From Cristatella mucedo (taxonomy: Eukaryota; Bryozoa; Phylactolaemata; Cristatellidae), in assembly GCA_009760855.2 (NCBI GenBank), contig WPIO01000003.1, positions 12,947,501 through 13,011,500 of the forward strand: 64,000 nucleotides of DNA, given 5' to 3'. The translations under genes and the position numbers were made by a program. Below the pieces are notes generated by a model that did not search any database, was not told where the DNA came from, and saw only the letters and a list, made by a program, of their open reading frames with translations. Below, one piece after another: positions 11,304 through 26,000 of this stretch. Within the stretch, counting starts at the first letter, position 1. Each line of letters starts with the position of its first letter.

Positions 11304-11333
11304 TCAGCCCTGCTCGCAGATCAGCTCCACGAC
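11304..11333 (-). CDS. VPS51: VPS51 exon 20 (terminal coding exon)
   Basis: A nine-codon end exon, VVELICEQG then TGA, after a pyrimidine-rich CTCTTTCCTTGAAG acceptor. Human VPS51 ends VVEVICERG at the same place after MEPS. Phase is 0 on both sides. The match of residues, phase and stop makes this convincing despite its size. Confidence 0.87.
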   Translation of the reverse strand, partial: VVELICEQG

Positions 11334-12523
11334 CTTCAAGGAAAGAGCATATATACATTTAATTACTAGTGTTCCTGCTACTAGCTAATAATAGCAAGTG
11401 GTAACATTGAAAACCAGTCCATTACGAGCATGCACACCTGCTGCAGCAGGTCGTGCAAGCAGGGAGCATCGAGCATCGGGCAGCCTAGAGCTGTCAGGCA
11501 GGAGCTGGTGGCATATGCAGTAGTAGAAAAATATCTGAGATACTCTGAGCACAAAATTGACTTTGTTTACAAAACTTGCTCAGCAGCAGATGCATTAGAA
11601 CATATTATTGCATAAATAACCTTATGAATTCATCCACATCTCGTTAGTTAAGCTGGGTTTGCCGCATGGCATTCCTGCCCCACAAGTTTTTCCTGGGTCG
11701 GCCCTCGGTGGGTTGGGACTTGAGAGCATAGTTAGGGGCACTAGGATGATCCAGGGTCCCAAGAACTTAAAGAACTGTACTCTCAATACTGTCAAGAGCA
11801 TCTACGAAATATACATTCGTCCGGCTCTTGAATTCGTGCTCATTATAACGGCTTGTTCACAAGCATCAGTGCTGCCAATGATAGCCGACGATGTCTCCAG
11901 CTAAACAACATCGCAGCGGTAGTCCTGCGTTATCACGAATGATTCACAAGCACTAAATGTGGTATGCTACATGTTTTTGGAAAGCATGCCTTGATAGTCA
12001 GCAACTCACAAATCCAAAGCAGTGATTGCCTGACACAGCCCTAATCAGTAGTGATATTTTCCTGCTAAGTCATGTCGTCAGCAGACAAAGGGGTCTACCT
12101 TAGTTAGCTACACATGCGACATAGCCCAGGATCTGGTTTGCCGGTTGCCATAAAGCATCCAAATGAAGCTTTGGGAAATTTGGCTAGAAATCGTTCAGCT
12201 ACAAGACTATACGTTCACTAAGCACACGTGTGAATTTCAGCTTCCTTTAGCCATGTCTGGAATGACAGATTTTTTGGTTTCCCACGGCTTGCAGTCGAAG
12301 GTCTGGGAGCGAGGCTGGCAAACTATACCCTCTTTCAGCCGACAGAGGCACAAGCACCTTCATTGTCTCATTATTGGCCGGCCCAGGCACGGTTTACTCC
12401 CATCCTTGGCAGAGTCCTTGCTAAACTGATGTTTAAATAGATACACAGATAGAGCACAAATAGAGCATACTTTAGCATAAAACATCCATAAGCATGTGGG
12501 CACACGCATAGGCATTAATACTT

Positions 12524-12561
<38 letters not shown>

Positions 12562-12562
12562 C

Positions 12563-12593
<31 letters not shown>

Positions 12594-15500
12594 CACGAGC
12601 GAAGCCTTCCAGTGGTGCTGGCTGGCAGAGAGGGCCACCCCGTGCAGCAAAGCACGGAGACGATCAGTGGTCTGTCGGCTGCTTGGCGATGGATTGCAAT
12701 GTACTCACGCTGGGTTCCATGAGCACCGGGTTGACGCAGCGATGAACGGCACTGCCGACTATCTCGTCCAGCAGGGAATGCACAATGCTGCAATTCCAGA
12801 GAGGTCGTCAAATGCAGCCGACAACCTTCGCGCCGAGCCAAAGCAGGAGGAGGGGCCTGAGGGGTGCGCAAAGCACGTGGGGGAAATCTCACTTCTCGTC
12901 CGACACGAAGCGCCACAAGTACAGCTGTAGATAGTGCGTGTCCACTTGGATCTGCTGCAGTCCGTAGCGGCTGAACGTCCTCAAGCGCACGGCCTCCAGA
13001 AACGTCTGCCCAGCAAGCAGCGGAACATGGCAGCAGCAGCAGCAGCGCACAGCAGGAAAAGAGCACCCCTGCCACCACTGCCGCTGCCGAACCGCTGCCC
13101 CTTGCACCCCACGGCATACCTTGAGTGTTATTTTTACGATTCCCATCAATATCGACACTTTGGAGAACTCGATGACCGTGAAGATCTCGATTTTCTCCGA
13201 GAACAGCTTGTGAATGTTGCTCATGAGTGTGCTATTGAGGCTGCAAACATTCACAGAGATCGAGGTGGACAGCTGCATCGCGCAGCAGCGCCAATCCACC
13301 GGCCTGGGCGACAGCTGCTGAACACGAACCCGCATGGGTCTATCCCTTCCCCTCGGCCACCGCCGTTGCGCTACGGTGGTTCGCCTGGCCTGGGCACTGC
13401 GTCAGTTCAAGGCTCGCCTACAGGAGAGCGTAGCAGAGGGGGGACGGCTTGCAGCACTGAGGTGCTCAGGCACAGCTGATCGTGTGAGCTGACCTCTCGC
13501 TGGCTGTCAGGAAGCAGCAGTCACGAGATCTGAAATCGCCGGCAGTCAAGGCAGAGAGCAGCTGAGCCTGGAACAATGCTAGCCAGGGCTGCTGCTCAAC
13601 GCTAGCCAGAAGCCAAGTAAGGCAAGCTGGATTGCCTGTATCCGGAAACGTGGGGTCGGGCAGGAGGCAACAGGAGCAGATGCAGAAAAAAGGCTGCCGG
13701 GTGCAACTGGGTGCCGGCCTGGCCTTTCCACAGCTGACAGAACTGCTACAACTGCATTGACTATTTATTAACTTTAGTGGCAACTGCCCTAAATCTCGGT
13801 TCGCTTTTGCACGTGTCAGCCAGAGCTACAAAGCAACCCTCTCGGCTCATCGGTAGGCTGCACCGCCCACTGACCTCCCACTGACCGAGCTGACGACCAA
13901 AAGCTGCCTCACCCAGCTAAATAAGATTTATTAAGCTTTGGCTCAAAGGTCTACACCACCACCAACTGCTGCCTTACCACCACACAACGAACGTTGAACA
14001 TCGAACCTAGACCGACCATCAATTTTAGCATCGCCACTGCACCAGACCACCACTGGACCACTGCACCACAATGCTTGGCAATATTTGATCGCCTCCTGGG
14101 GATCAAAGCATAGCAGGGGTGGTGGCCGTAGGTATCTACCGAAGCAGGACCTTCACCTACCAGGACCCAACGATCCACCGGCTAAGCCAAGTCGTATATG
14201 CATTGAAACAACATCGTCTTACTTATCTATGCAAGATGATTAAGCAGCGAACAGCATAGTATCCTGAACAACTCAGGCGCAAGTAAGGCGACTGGGTAAG
14301 GCGACTGCACTTCACGACCCGCACGTCGTGCATTCGCATCCTGCAGTAGGCGATTCGTAATTATCCACTCCAAGTGGGAGTCATAACTGCTAAGGCCCTT
14401 CTGCCGCTATATGATTGAGGTTGCTGAATCAGTTTACCCTTACTTTTTTACTTTACACTGACAACATCACTGCTCGATCTGAGCTATGCAAGCACGTTGC
14501 AACAAATATAAGAGCTGCCACAAAACTCAAAAGAAATGATAATGCGAGTTGTAAATGAGACGACAGAGGAGAAACTACGACACGTTTCGTTGGGTATGGA
14601 CGAAGTATGGTGTACATCTCCGCAAGCCGATGGCAGACGATGCCCAATCTCTGCGAACTGAGCCCAAACACATGTGCCCTCAAACTTGCCTTGCCGGGAA
14701 AAGACCTCGAACTTGCTTTAACGGAAAACACATGGCACCCTTGTACTGCAACACAATGCTTGTACGCTCAGCGACATCCGAGCGTTGAGCAGCCGCGCGG
14801 ACACCGGCCCTACTGCTGTCCCAGCATGCACTGTGGCACCGGCACTGTCGCTGTCCCAGCATGCAGCAGCGCCAGCAGCAGCCAGCTGCAGCCTGGGCTC
14901 TCTTCACCACGTCTCGCTAGCGCGTTCACGGTCTCGTGCACGCTCGAAGTAGCACATCTGCGGCTGGTGGTGGCGGTGGCAGCCAGCGGCTGCAGCAGGT
15001 CCCGCCGGGCCCAATGACCAGGGGGTGACGATGCTGTCGCCATTGCAGCCTCTTGCAAAACTATGGCTTTAGCCGCCCAGGGCGACGGCGCTTCTGCACC
15101 GGCAAAGAGGAGGGCCGAGCCGCAGGTCGGCAGCGAGGCTGCGCACAAGCAATGCCTCGGCAGCTGCAGACTGCTCGGCTGCTGCTGCCGCCGCCGCCAA
15201 ACAGGCTGCGGCAACCGCAAGCGGCAGCGAGGCACCACTTCGCATACCTGGCAGCGTAGGTCCACGCCGCTCGAGACGGCTGCCGCGCAGAGGCAGCGGC
15301 GGCCGATGCCGAACTGAAGGCGAGCGTGCGCCGGCTCGAGTCGCTGCTCCGGTCCTTGCGAGCGCCCTCCTCGAACAGCTGGCCGACGGCGGCGTCGATG
15401 GCCGTCACGTCCTCGATGACGCGCTTCATCACGGCGCGCACGTTGCGTGGCTCGATCGTGTTAAGCCAGTCGCGCGTCTCCACGCTCTTTCTGATGAGCT

Positions 15501-18500
15501 GGAACGGTGAGTGGCAGCCAGTTCGTGCCATGTTGAAATATCCGGAGCGACCACCGGCTGCGCAGATGGCACGGCCGGCTGCAGTGAGGGTCTCCCGGCC
15601 AAAAGAGGGTCGGGTCAGCATGGCAGCGACCGCCTACCTGGCGAGATCGGTTGGCTTCAAGCAGAGCGGTAGGCCAAAAGAAATCAAAAGCCTTCTTGCA
15701 CACGACTTGCAAGCCACGTTCCTCCCCCACCCAGGAATATATTTCTCAAGTTAATGTCCACACCGTGCAGTCTGACGATACGGTGAGAATGCTGCGGTGC
15801 TGATTTGGTCTCCCATCACGTGGGAGATGGAATGTAAGGTCACTTGAAGCATGGAACCTTGGGGTGGAGAGGGTTGACGGTAAGCAAGCAAAACAGGCGG
15901 TCCAGCTGATTCAACAGCCATACTTATATAGGTGCAGAAGAGCCTTGGTGACTTTCAGCCGGCTTGCAGAGTACAATAAAAAAATATTAATTGATTTAAG
16001 AACCTCGTTAGTGGTAGAAGAGCCTTAACGGCTATCATCACCCCCTGCAGTTGGCAATAAAGGATCGCTCACTGCACGATTCGAACCCACGACCTAAGTC
16101 TTGAAGAGCAAGCACCTTACCTAGTGAGCTGTGCCTGAGATATGAGACTACGAGGCAATAATTACAAGTCATCCTTGGTAGGTCTGCTCTAGTTAACACG
16201 GTTCGTTCAGTAAGAAGCTAATTCGTCGCTTGTGTGCGCTGCTGCTTGCGGATGTTACCACCAAACATTTGGTAATGCCTTATAGGCAGCATCTGTAAAG
16301 TGCCTAGAGAGATTCAGCTCTCCAAGGGGGCTATACCAATGTAATAGTAATAATGATAATAATATTATTATTATTAAATGTAGCACATCTAAGGCCACAT
16401 AAGGCCGATCAAGGCAACTGCAAAGACAACAATCAGCTTACAGTGGCTCCCAGAGTGATTGTTCCGAGTCTGGCTCTTCCGGTCGCCGGTGTGACTCTTA
16501 GTCGATCACATTGTGACACAAACGTCACAATGTGATCGACTTAGTCGATCACATTGTGACACAAACGTCTTCGACGAAGCCAAACGAGCTGAAAAAGACC
16601 TAACTCAACATGAGACGACCAGACCGGACCGAACCGGCCAGACCGGAGTACCTACCTCTCGGAGAGCACCATTCAGCATACACTAGCAAAGAGTGTGGAC
16701 GAGCCTACTACCCTTCCCAATGCAATCTCAAAGCAGTCAACAACGTGGTGGGGGGAGGCACTCACTCCTGTCACAGAACAGGAGATCACGTGTGCCGTGT
16801 GGTGCAGCTGGGCAGGCAATATGATTCTCACCTGCAGCCGAGGTAACCTTTGACCAGCTGTAAGCAGCTCGAGTTACTCAGCAGCAAGCTGCTTTTCACA
16901 AGGCCACGTGTCCACTCCATCCCCCCTCCCCTCTCTCGGAGCACTCCAGCCAGCCGCGGCAGGCGGACTTGGCACCTTGGCACCACTGGCTGGCTGGCAC
17001 CGCGGACTCTGACCGACTATTCTCTTGGGTTGCTCGAGCCAAAGGACGGCCACACTGCGAGCCTGCGATCGGTGCCCCGATGAGTTCTGGACTCGTGGAA
17101 TCATGCTGGCAACAGGATTTTTCTACTGGCCGCCCACGCTAGTAGCACGGCACGGTAGGCACGCGGATGGGCGCCCGAGGAAAAGAAGCTGAGGGCACTC
17201 TTCGGTGCTGTCCGGGTCGGTCCCTGCCTAGTAAATACGGGCGTTTGTAGTGGTGGAACCAGTGAGGGTGCTGGAGGGCATTTGCCCTCTCCCTACGGCA
17301 GGTTAGCGACCTGGGCCATCCCTTATTCCTAAGCCACCCCCCCCCTTGACCGTCACCACCAATCATGTCTTAATTCTACTCGATGAGCAACCATCAAGAT
17401 TGTGTCGAATAAACAGTTATGATTTTTCACCATAATTTTCCATCGATCTTGGGTCTAACCTTGCCTACATGAAATCTTTCGGTGTCTTGCCCACTACATG
17501 AAAATTGTGCAGGTCTTGCCCCCCCAGATGAAAATCCTGGCTCGGTCACTGCGTGCCACGTTGGGGAGCCGAAGTGCACAGCGCGGCTTTTCTCTGCATG
17601 TGGCACGTGCTTCAGGATTACCAACCATTCTTCCAATACCGTTTTGGAGTGAATGCAAGTTAGCAGATCCCTTTCCATCTATGCTGAAGAGGTATTTCTT
17701 TTGCTCGGCACACCCCTCACTTATGGCAATACAGTATTGTAGCTTTTAGCAAATGCTGCCTTTTACATTGAGTTGCCTTAAAAGTTATTACACGTTGTGA
17801 TAGATCCTAAATGACTGGGTAGTTGGTGCTCCAACACCTCAACAAACCTGAGACCCATAGATTATGTCCCAACCCTGATGTCTACACAAATGTTCAGCGC
17901 AAATATGTGAATGGAACAGCTTAAATATTACTAAACGTACTAAAGGAAAGTTACCTGTAATAACCTGTGTACACAACTACAGGTGCCACCAACAGTTTCA
18001 GTATAGGAAATTCTCATAATCAAGACCTCTCCCAACAGAATTGGCTCAGACGACGCACACCATACTAATCCCTGTATCGATCCGTGCTAAGCAAAGTAGT
18101 TCCCACCACATTCAGGAGCAGCAGAGGCAAGTTAAACAAGAAAATACTTTCCTGGAGTAGAAAAATACGATTACAGTTAGGTTCGCTGGAAACAACAGGC
18201 TATTCAGGTCGACCAAAGTTGAACGTATCGCCATCCACTACAAGACTAAAAGGCGCTTGGAGGAACTTGGCATAAGGGGTGGCCCCCTCCCGTGGGCTTT
18301 TCAGTCGGGCTCTTTGTGGCTTAGGAGTAAGCTTCAGACGCCGTAGTGACACAGTTACCCTGGCCAAACGCTACGAGCAAATAGAGCGATGAATCATTCC
18401 ATGAAAGCCGGCTGAGAGCCATGGAGGAGTGTGAATGCCGAGGGACACTGACCATGACCAACTACAGCAAGCACTGATGAATAGTGAATAAAGAGGCCAC

Positions 18501-21500
18501 GGCTCAACGAGCAGCTGTCCGGTGCAGACAACTGAACAGACCACAAGCGATGCCGATCAGGATGTGCCGGTACACAAGCCCCAGCCGAGCAGCTCTCCCC
18601 TCACCCAGAAACAGCTTTTTGCCATGTGTCGGAAACTGGCTTACCATCTTTGTCGGAAGTTAGCTAGCCAAAATCCCTGCCGGCCATCAGTGGCAGACCA
18701 CAAACACCACTGCAGGCAGGCCAGGTGCACGGCATGATCTCACTGCTGCACCCTCGAAGACAAGAGCAGGTACGAAGCAATCTTTCCAACGATTTGCTAC
18801 CAGGAAAGCTAGGAGTAGGAGCCAGCTGAACAGCTTCCTTCAGCAAGCAAAATCCGGAGGGACAGGTCCTTTTCAATACCAGTGCCATAAAATGATGCCA
18901 GATTGTTGCAAATAGTAAACAGAAAGTCATACAGCACAGATCGACCTGGATAGCTGGAAGAGGCAGCAGCCTGACAGCAGCATATCTTAACTTTGAGCTG
19001 GCTTCTACCGAGCTGCTTCGAGCTGCCCTACTAATTGCTGGAAGGCACTCAGTTAGGGGGGTGGTCCATACGCAACATCTGCACACGTGGTGCTATTACT
19101 ATTGGTGTATTCGCTGTAATTTCACATGATGGAACTGCATAGACTGGCGACACGCACACAAGATATTTCCTTTTTCCAAGTTGACACTACAGAGAGACTG
19201 CTTGAAGTCTGTGCACAGGATCCGTGACAGATAACAGGTTAGGCCAGATATTACCATATCAGGAAATATTCACCAAGGTTGTTTTTCTAAAGGCGGTTCG
19301 GCACTTGCTGGACAACAGTTGGTCACTGCACCGTTTGATCATCGCACAGCAGAGGCATCAGCATGAATTCATCAGGAGGGGGAAGCACACAGCACGGCTG
19401 TGTGGTCCCCCTTTCACAAACTTTGCAAGAAAGATCTGCACAGCAGCAGTTCCCGTGTGACGACGTAGTGAAGCAAGCTGCCGTTTAAAAATTGTCGATG
19501 CACGACGCTCACGAAAAACATGTGCCCAGCTGGAGTGAGTAGTGAGGATTTTTGGCACAAAATAATGGCCTCAAATGCGCAGACCTTTTGTTTCAGCGGC
19601 ACCTTGTGAAGACTGACATATGGAGAGGAGTGAATGATTTACTTACCAAGAAGCAGTCACGCTCAATACCACTAATCATTGTTCTTGATCATTACTAATC
19701 AAGTACACAGTGTTAAAGCAAATCGGGCAGCAGCAGGGCATTTTGCAACAGTACGCGAAAAGTAATTTCGATCGACCCTAATTGACTGTTATCGATCAAG
19801 ACCTTGAGCCGTGGCCGGTGGCAACTCGAAGCAGGTGCAGGCTCGATGCACTACACCTGCTCACAGACCTGCGACAGAATCTGGCCCTGGCTCTGCACAT
19901 AGTGGTTGAGGAGTTTCTGTGCAAGCTTCTTGAAGCTGTCGCACAAGGGAGCCGTCGCACTGGTGACCTGGCCTCCTTCCAGTGAGAACAGCTCATCTGC
20001 ATGTGACACCTACAAAAGAGCCCAGCATGCCACCTTAGAGATCTAAACCTCCATCCAGACGCTCCCCAAACTGGCTGCAACACAAAAAGGTTAATGACAA
20101 AGGTTGTGTGACAAGCACGGCATCATCCTACTTGGACCATGCAAAAGCACGAAAGTACAGTGCGTAGGCCAGCAAGCTAAAGCAGGAACTCTGGCTGGCA
20201 ACCTGCACTCAATCACGTACAGGTACGCACGAAAAGCACACCAGAGAAAAAAGGGTATTCGCTCACTGGGGGAGAGGAGGGCAGGGCAAGCTGAGCAGAG
20301 CAGATACCAGTTTCCAGTAGTTGCGACTTTAAATGACGCCAAGTCACTGCAGGTAGTGACCAAAAGGCAGACGCAAGTGCCAGTCTTTCTGTGCATACGA
20401 CCTGAAGTCTCCAACGTTCAGCTTTTCACGTTTTCTCCAGCTCTACCTGCGAGTCATCACTCACTCAGGGCGCTGTTATCATAGAGCAGTGAAGTAGCAA
20501 CGTTTGTTGAACAAGACAGGTGCGAGGATCGCAACTCACACCGACCAGGCTTGCGGCACTGCAGACGGCAGGCATAGGGCAGCATTACCTACCGAACCGA
20601 TCCGATGAACAAGTGCAATACATAAAGATATCCATAGTCTACCGTGGGAATGCACAAGGTCTAGAGAGAATCGATCGCATCTAATTTTAACTTCTCTGGT
20701 GCTTTCGGGGTTGATCAGCACAGAAGAAAGCAACGAGTCTACTGCAGTCAGGATTGCTGCCATGCTGCTTGACAGCACGGTGGCATGCCTTTGACGAGGG
20801 AGTGCAAGGCATCTAGAAAGATGCTAAGCAATACTTCTACAGCCCCTTTGCGATTAAAAAATGAGGCAATATTCAAACACCAATCCCATGGGCAGAGGTT
20901 GACAGGTCGGCAATTTTTCAATCCCTTCATCATTCCCGGACAGCCGGCTGATCTCCAGCTATGGCCATGCAAAAATCGGTTAGATAAAATCAGAGTCTCT
21001 GAAACTGAGCTAGGCTACAGCTTTTCAGCCACAAATCTGATACGAGCTTCAAGAATGACTGGCATAACCACGGCTGGTGAAAATCATGGCAGGCGGATAT
21101 CTGCCAGAAAATAGTCTACCTATACCCCACCCCAAGTGTTATCAAGGATAAACTGCCCCCAACTGCCTGCTGAACACGTGCACCCTATGCAAAGCACAAG
21201 AGATAAATCAATTCTTGATAAAATAAAACAGACACCACGTCGGCAGGACACAATAAGGCAGTGTGTATTTAAAATGCTAACACGTGCAGTGGCTTTTAGC
21301 TCACCAGGAGGTATGACTTTTGCCTCAAGGGCCTTAGGCGCTGTGGATCTCACTCCCTTGGTGAGTGCCAAATGGTATATTATGTGCGTAATGGGCTGCA
21401 TTGAAGTAAGAAACACATATGTCCTTAACCACTGCTTTTGTTCCGACATCCCTTAAACTGACAGCTGTCACGTGACTCATTCAGGAGTCACCACTAGACC

Positions 21501-22413
21501 GGAAGAGATCAAATAATTTCTGGCTGTCTCACCTCAGCCGTTCTTATACAAGATTATCGAGGAGCAGTAGCAGTGGCTGCGAAGCATCGACATCAAAACA
21601 TCGAACCTAGGAAGTGAACTACGGTCACGATTTAGGGCCAATCACTCAATGGAGATCATCATTCATAACGACCTTTTCAGGAATGCTGACTCGAGTACAG
21701 TCTCTCTCTCTCTCTCTCCCCGTCTTTTTCAGACTCTCTCCGTATCTGTGTCTGTCTCTCTCCCTCTTTCTGTCTCTGACTCTCTTTCTGTCTCCCCTGT
21801 CTCTCTATTTCCCTCCCTCTGCCTGTCTCCTAGTTGTGCTCGATCTTTCGGCTGTTCGATTGATAACATTGATCACCCAAGTCCCAAGACCTCTCGAGCG
21901 CCTATCGCCTCGGGCCAGACATCGATGGCATTCCACGGCAGTTTCTACCTCAGCGACATATTTCAGAGAATGAATGTTAACAGCCCACGGTCATCCGGTG
22001 AGCCAATGCAATATATAGTGCCCTAGGGGCCTATTCTAGGTCCCTAGCTTTTCACAACTTTTTCTTACTAGGCCGCTGGGCTTGTCTGTCGTGAATAAAA
22101 AGAAAAAGGTTGCAAAGTGAAAGCACCAAGGGTACCCCTAGGCTAATACCCTAAGCTAAGTCACATCCGAAACTGCCGCATAACATTACTTCTCTCTAAA
22201 GTGCACCGACTTTTCATAAAGCAGCGCGTCGACTCACGTGGCTTCCCGCCCACTCACTTTTTTTTCTTCCCTGGCCTAAGTTTTTCAATCCAGAATGTTT
22301 ACTCTTGTGTCTCCCCTCATGCCATGACCTTACTCCCCTGACTCTGGTCGTTTAGTTGTGCCTCTAAGCTACCGCAAATACTACAACACAGCAAGTAAGG
22401 AAATTATCAAGTG

Positions 22414-22450
<37 letters not shown>

Positions 22451-22982
22451 GGCAACAACTTAAGTGAAAGGATGACACAGCAATAATTGTGCACGACAAA
22501 ATGATGGCCGGAGTAAGTGCCGAGTCTCAAAGCTAGCTGAAGCACAAGCCACGAGCGAGGCGAAGAGGCACGAGTGAAGAATGCCGTAAAATAAGGCATA
22601 GATACAGGCACATGTACGTAATCCCTATCGTAGCTCGAAAAAACCGTGCACACGTAAATTAATAGCCAAATAAACGCATGGGAAAGACTGCTGCAGCTCG
22701 TGGCTGCAAGATAGATAGCGAGATAGCTTGAGCAATATGCCAGGACAGCTGCTGTAAGATGGCAGGATAGCTGAAACAGTATGACTGGGTTGGCTGCAGC
22801 AACAGAGCTGGAAAGAGGGAAAGGCTAAGTGGAAAAATGCACCGAGTTACGTTAAAAAGGCTCTGCTGTGAGTGGAGACAACTGTTACCCTACACCACAA
22901 GTCAGAGAGAGAGGGAGGGAGGGAGGGAGGGAGGGAGGGAGGGAGGGAGGGAGGGAGGGAGGGAGGGAGGGAGGGAGGGAGG

Positions 22983-23071
<89 letters not shown>

Positions 23072-26000
23072 ACGACGACTCGGTGGTAAGGCTTTCTTTC
23101 ATGCTAAGACCAACCAAGTCGCCTTGGCTGGCCAAGCCGCCGTGTCAAGAGACATGGGACACGAATAGCTAGCACCTCAGTGTCGGGGCCGACAGTCAGC
23201 GGCCTAGCGGCATTCTTGTTTGTGCAGTGCTTTCCCGTGCTTTCATACCTGTATTCCACCTAGAAAGCCAAGCCTCAGCCCCTGAATGGGTGCTTTCCTT
23301 AAATTAAAATTGAATAGAAATAGTGTTAACCAGGGCACTTAAACGGTCAAAGAAAAACGGCATTCATTCTGAAAACAAAGCCAAAGCTAATGGCAATCTG
23401 TGACGTCCATCGAAAGAAAGGCTGGGAAAGTAAGCCGGCCTTCCCTAAAAATGAGCCCGAGATCATAAAATAAACTCTACAGAGAAAATTGCTCATCTGA
23501 AGATGCCGAAAAATATTTAAGTACATGCTAGAACGGGCAGATGGCGCCTACCGAGAACAGCAAAAACTCTTCCTGCAATCGGCCAAGCCGTTGATTACGA
23601 ACGGCACTTGTTTGGCCAGTGCAAGCTCCCAGCTCAGAAACTCTACTCTGAGGGTCTAACAGCGCCGCCCATCCACGGCCACCTACTTCGGCGCTGCGCC
23701 TCGGCGCAACGACTGTCGGCAATAGCTAGCTCTAGTCGGCAAAAGATCACTGTCGGAGCCGCGAGTCCAGCTACCAGTGACCATTGGCAGCAGCAAGCAG
23801 CAAGCAGCAAGCAGCCGCTCCGAGTTGTCTTCACGAGCTGCAGCTGCTGCTGCCAGCGGCCACAGGATCCACCACAGTGCAGCCCGACGGGTGTAACGTG
23901 GGTGTAACGCGACCGCCCGCTGTGTCTCTACCGACAGCCACCGCTGCTTGGTACCCCACCCCACCCCACCCCCCCCCCCCCCCGACGTGCCCTCCAAGTG
24001 GCAGAACAGTAGCAGCTAACCGACGACGCAAGGACCTGCCCCCTCGCAAGCCAGTTGAGTGCAAGTAAGCATCGACAAGGGTTTTACCATCGCTGGCTGG
24101 AAGGGGAGGAAGCAAACGAGATCGCCACCGCCACCTGCTGCCCCGGCCGCCAGCTTGTGGGGGGAGCTTGGTCAGCAGCAGACAACAGCAGCGACGGACA
24201 GCAGCAGGAGCAGCAGCCTCAAGAGCCGCAGGCCTGGCTGGTGGTACCGGTCGCTGCGAGCTGAAAGCTAATCACTCCTAATCGAATTACGGCAGGGAGC
24301 TGGAGAAGCTGGAGGCCCGAGGCGAATTAATGTCAGGCTTACTGACACCAGTGAGCGGGCACAAAGGCCAGACACAGACGCTCGGTTATCTCAAGTAGCC
24401 AGGCTGACTGGGCCTGTCTGGCCGCTCCCCGCTCTTTGTCCTCCAGGCGGCCCCCCCCCCCTGCCTGCCTGCCTGCCTCCTAGCCACCAGCACGATATCC
24501 CGACCCAGCCACCACACCTATCGACCGAGAGCCGCTGTTGGACGTTGGGCCCAGCAGCATGACCAACGATGGCTTGGCTGCATGCACGGCTCGGCTGCAT
24601 GCACGGCTTGGCTGATGAAGCGCCGGCTGACTGACTGACGGCCGAATAGCCGAATAGCATGGCCACTTATCACTAGCTGCTGCAAGAGACCGCACTCGCG
24701 TGCTGACCCGGTAGCCTAAACAAGATGCTTAGAATCCCAGACATTTCAAACCCCAGCGATTCCACCTGGCCAGTTCGTCCCCTGTCGTTGTCATGCTTTG
24801 GATGTGCAGCAGCGGCTCTGGAAACCGGCGTATTCAATTTCCGGTATTAGCTGCCCGTACTAGCATGACGTGGCTACCAAAATCGACAAGCGCAAGAGCG
24901 CTGCCGTGGCATATGAAGTTCACACCAAGCGTAATGCTGCTCCTGCATGGCCCTGTCGCCAGCCACGTATGCATGTTCACTTCGAAAGACCACCCAGGCA
25001 TGCTGCCTTAGATAACCTTGCATTGAAAGCCCATTCACTAACCTAAAAATGTTGCCTGATTTAAGCAATGCTAAAACACCACAGAGATCACCCACTAGCG
25101 ATCAGGATAAATAACCACGTGACTGCTGAGATAAGGCAGTCTTGCAATTGCTGAACTCGACTGTGGTCGGTTTCTACCAGTCCGAGGTTACCCACGGATG
25201 TTGTCACAGTCGGGGTCGGTGGGGGTATCTGAATCACATAGGTTCGGTAGGCCAACGGAATAAGGGCTGGTTAGCACAGCACGACCACGGCGCTGTGGAG
25301 ACAGTCTTGCACTTGTTGACAAAGTTCGCGTAACTAAAAGCAGCTGGCTGAATGCAAAAGACTCAAAAGTCCAATTTCACGTAGAATTCCAGCTACCCTT
25401 CAGGGCCGAACACACGGCCCTGTACATTTCTACTTTCTACTGCCCTACGTACGGCACTGCGTGAATCAGCGCAGCTCGAAGTGGCTGAGTCTCTACTCGG
25501 CCAGAGGGCAACCAGAGGGAAACTCTTCCTTAACATGGACAGCCTCCACCGGACAGTAAATTTTACATTCGACGACGATTTAGCAAACAGTTAATCTACC
25601 AAACATCTCATTGAGATGCCATCCTTTAAATGAAACTCTGTCAAATATTCGGAGCACGAAGTGTGAAATTTTTCGGGACCTTTTATACCTGGCAGTGGAT
25701 CTGGGCTAGCTAGTCGAGCACAGCTGAGCTAATACTTGGCTTGAAATGGTCCAACCACAGCCTGCAACCAGTGGGAGCATGGACACATACAGTGAAGTAC
25801 ACTCCTGCACTCGGGTTTCTAAACAAAGTGGCAAGATGGGGCTGGTGACTCTAGCCAGCTTCTTATGGCAATGAAAATCTGCTGGAATAAAGAGAAAGAC
25901 AGTGAGAGGAGAGAGAGAGAGAGAGAGAGAAAAAGAAAAGGAGAGAGAGACAAAGAAAAAGAGAGAGAGAGAGAGCCACGACACTTGCTTTTAATGTAGG

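Larger units (their letters stand above)
11334..12708 (-). other. VPS51 intron 19
   Basis: Contains an antisense LINE fragment (11650-12030) and a GT microsatellite. No other feature recognised. Confidence 0.8.
15499..19868 (-). other. VPS51 intron 15
   Basis: Holds SINE-A copies, a LINE/SINE tail, the palindrome and the degraded hAT element. From 17600 to 19868 I recognise nothing. Confidence 0.75.

Noticed and set aside
14555-14788. Plus-strand open frame with [16 protein letters not shown]
   Set aside because: Looks protein-like but I cannot tie it to any family; overlaps a minus-strand frame of similar length in VPS51 intron 16.
23608-24271. GC-rich open frames in VPS51 intron 14
   Set aside because: Gln/Ser/Ala-rich from CAG repeats and poly-C, overlapping on both strands, without conserved motif.
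25130-25335. Possible LINE C-terminal CCHC-like segment ([17 protein letters not shown])
   Set aside because: Resembles the AVETVEHLLLEC motif of some LINEs but lacks the cysteines and any supporting sequence nearby.
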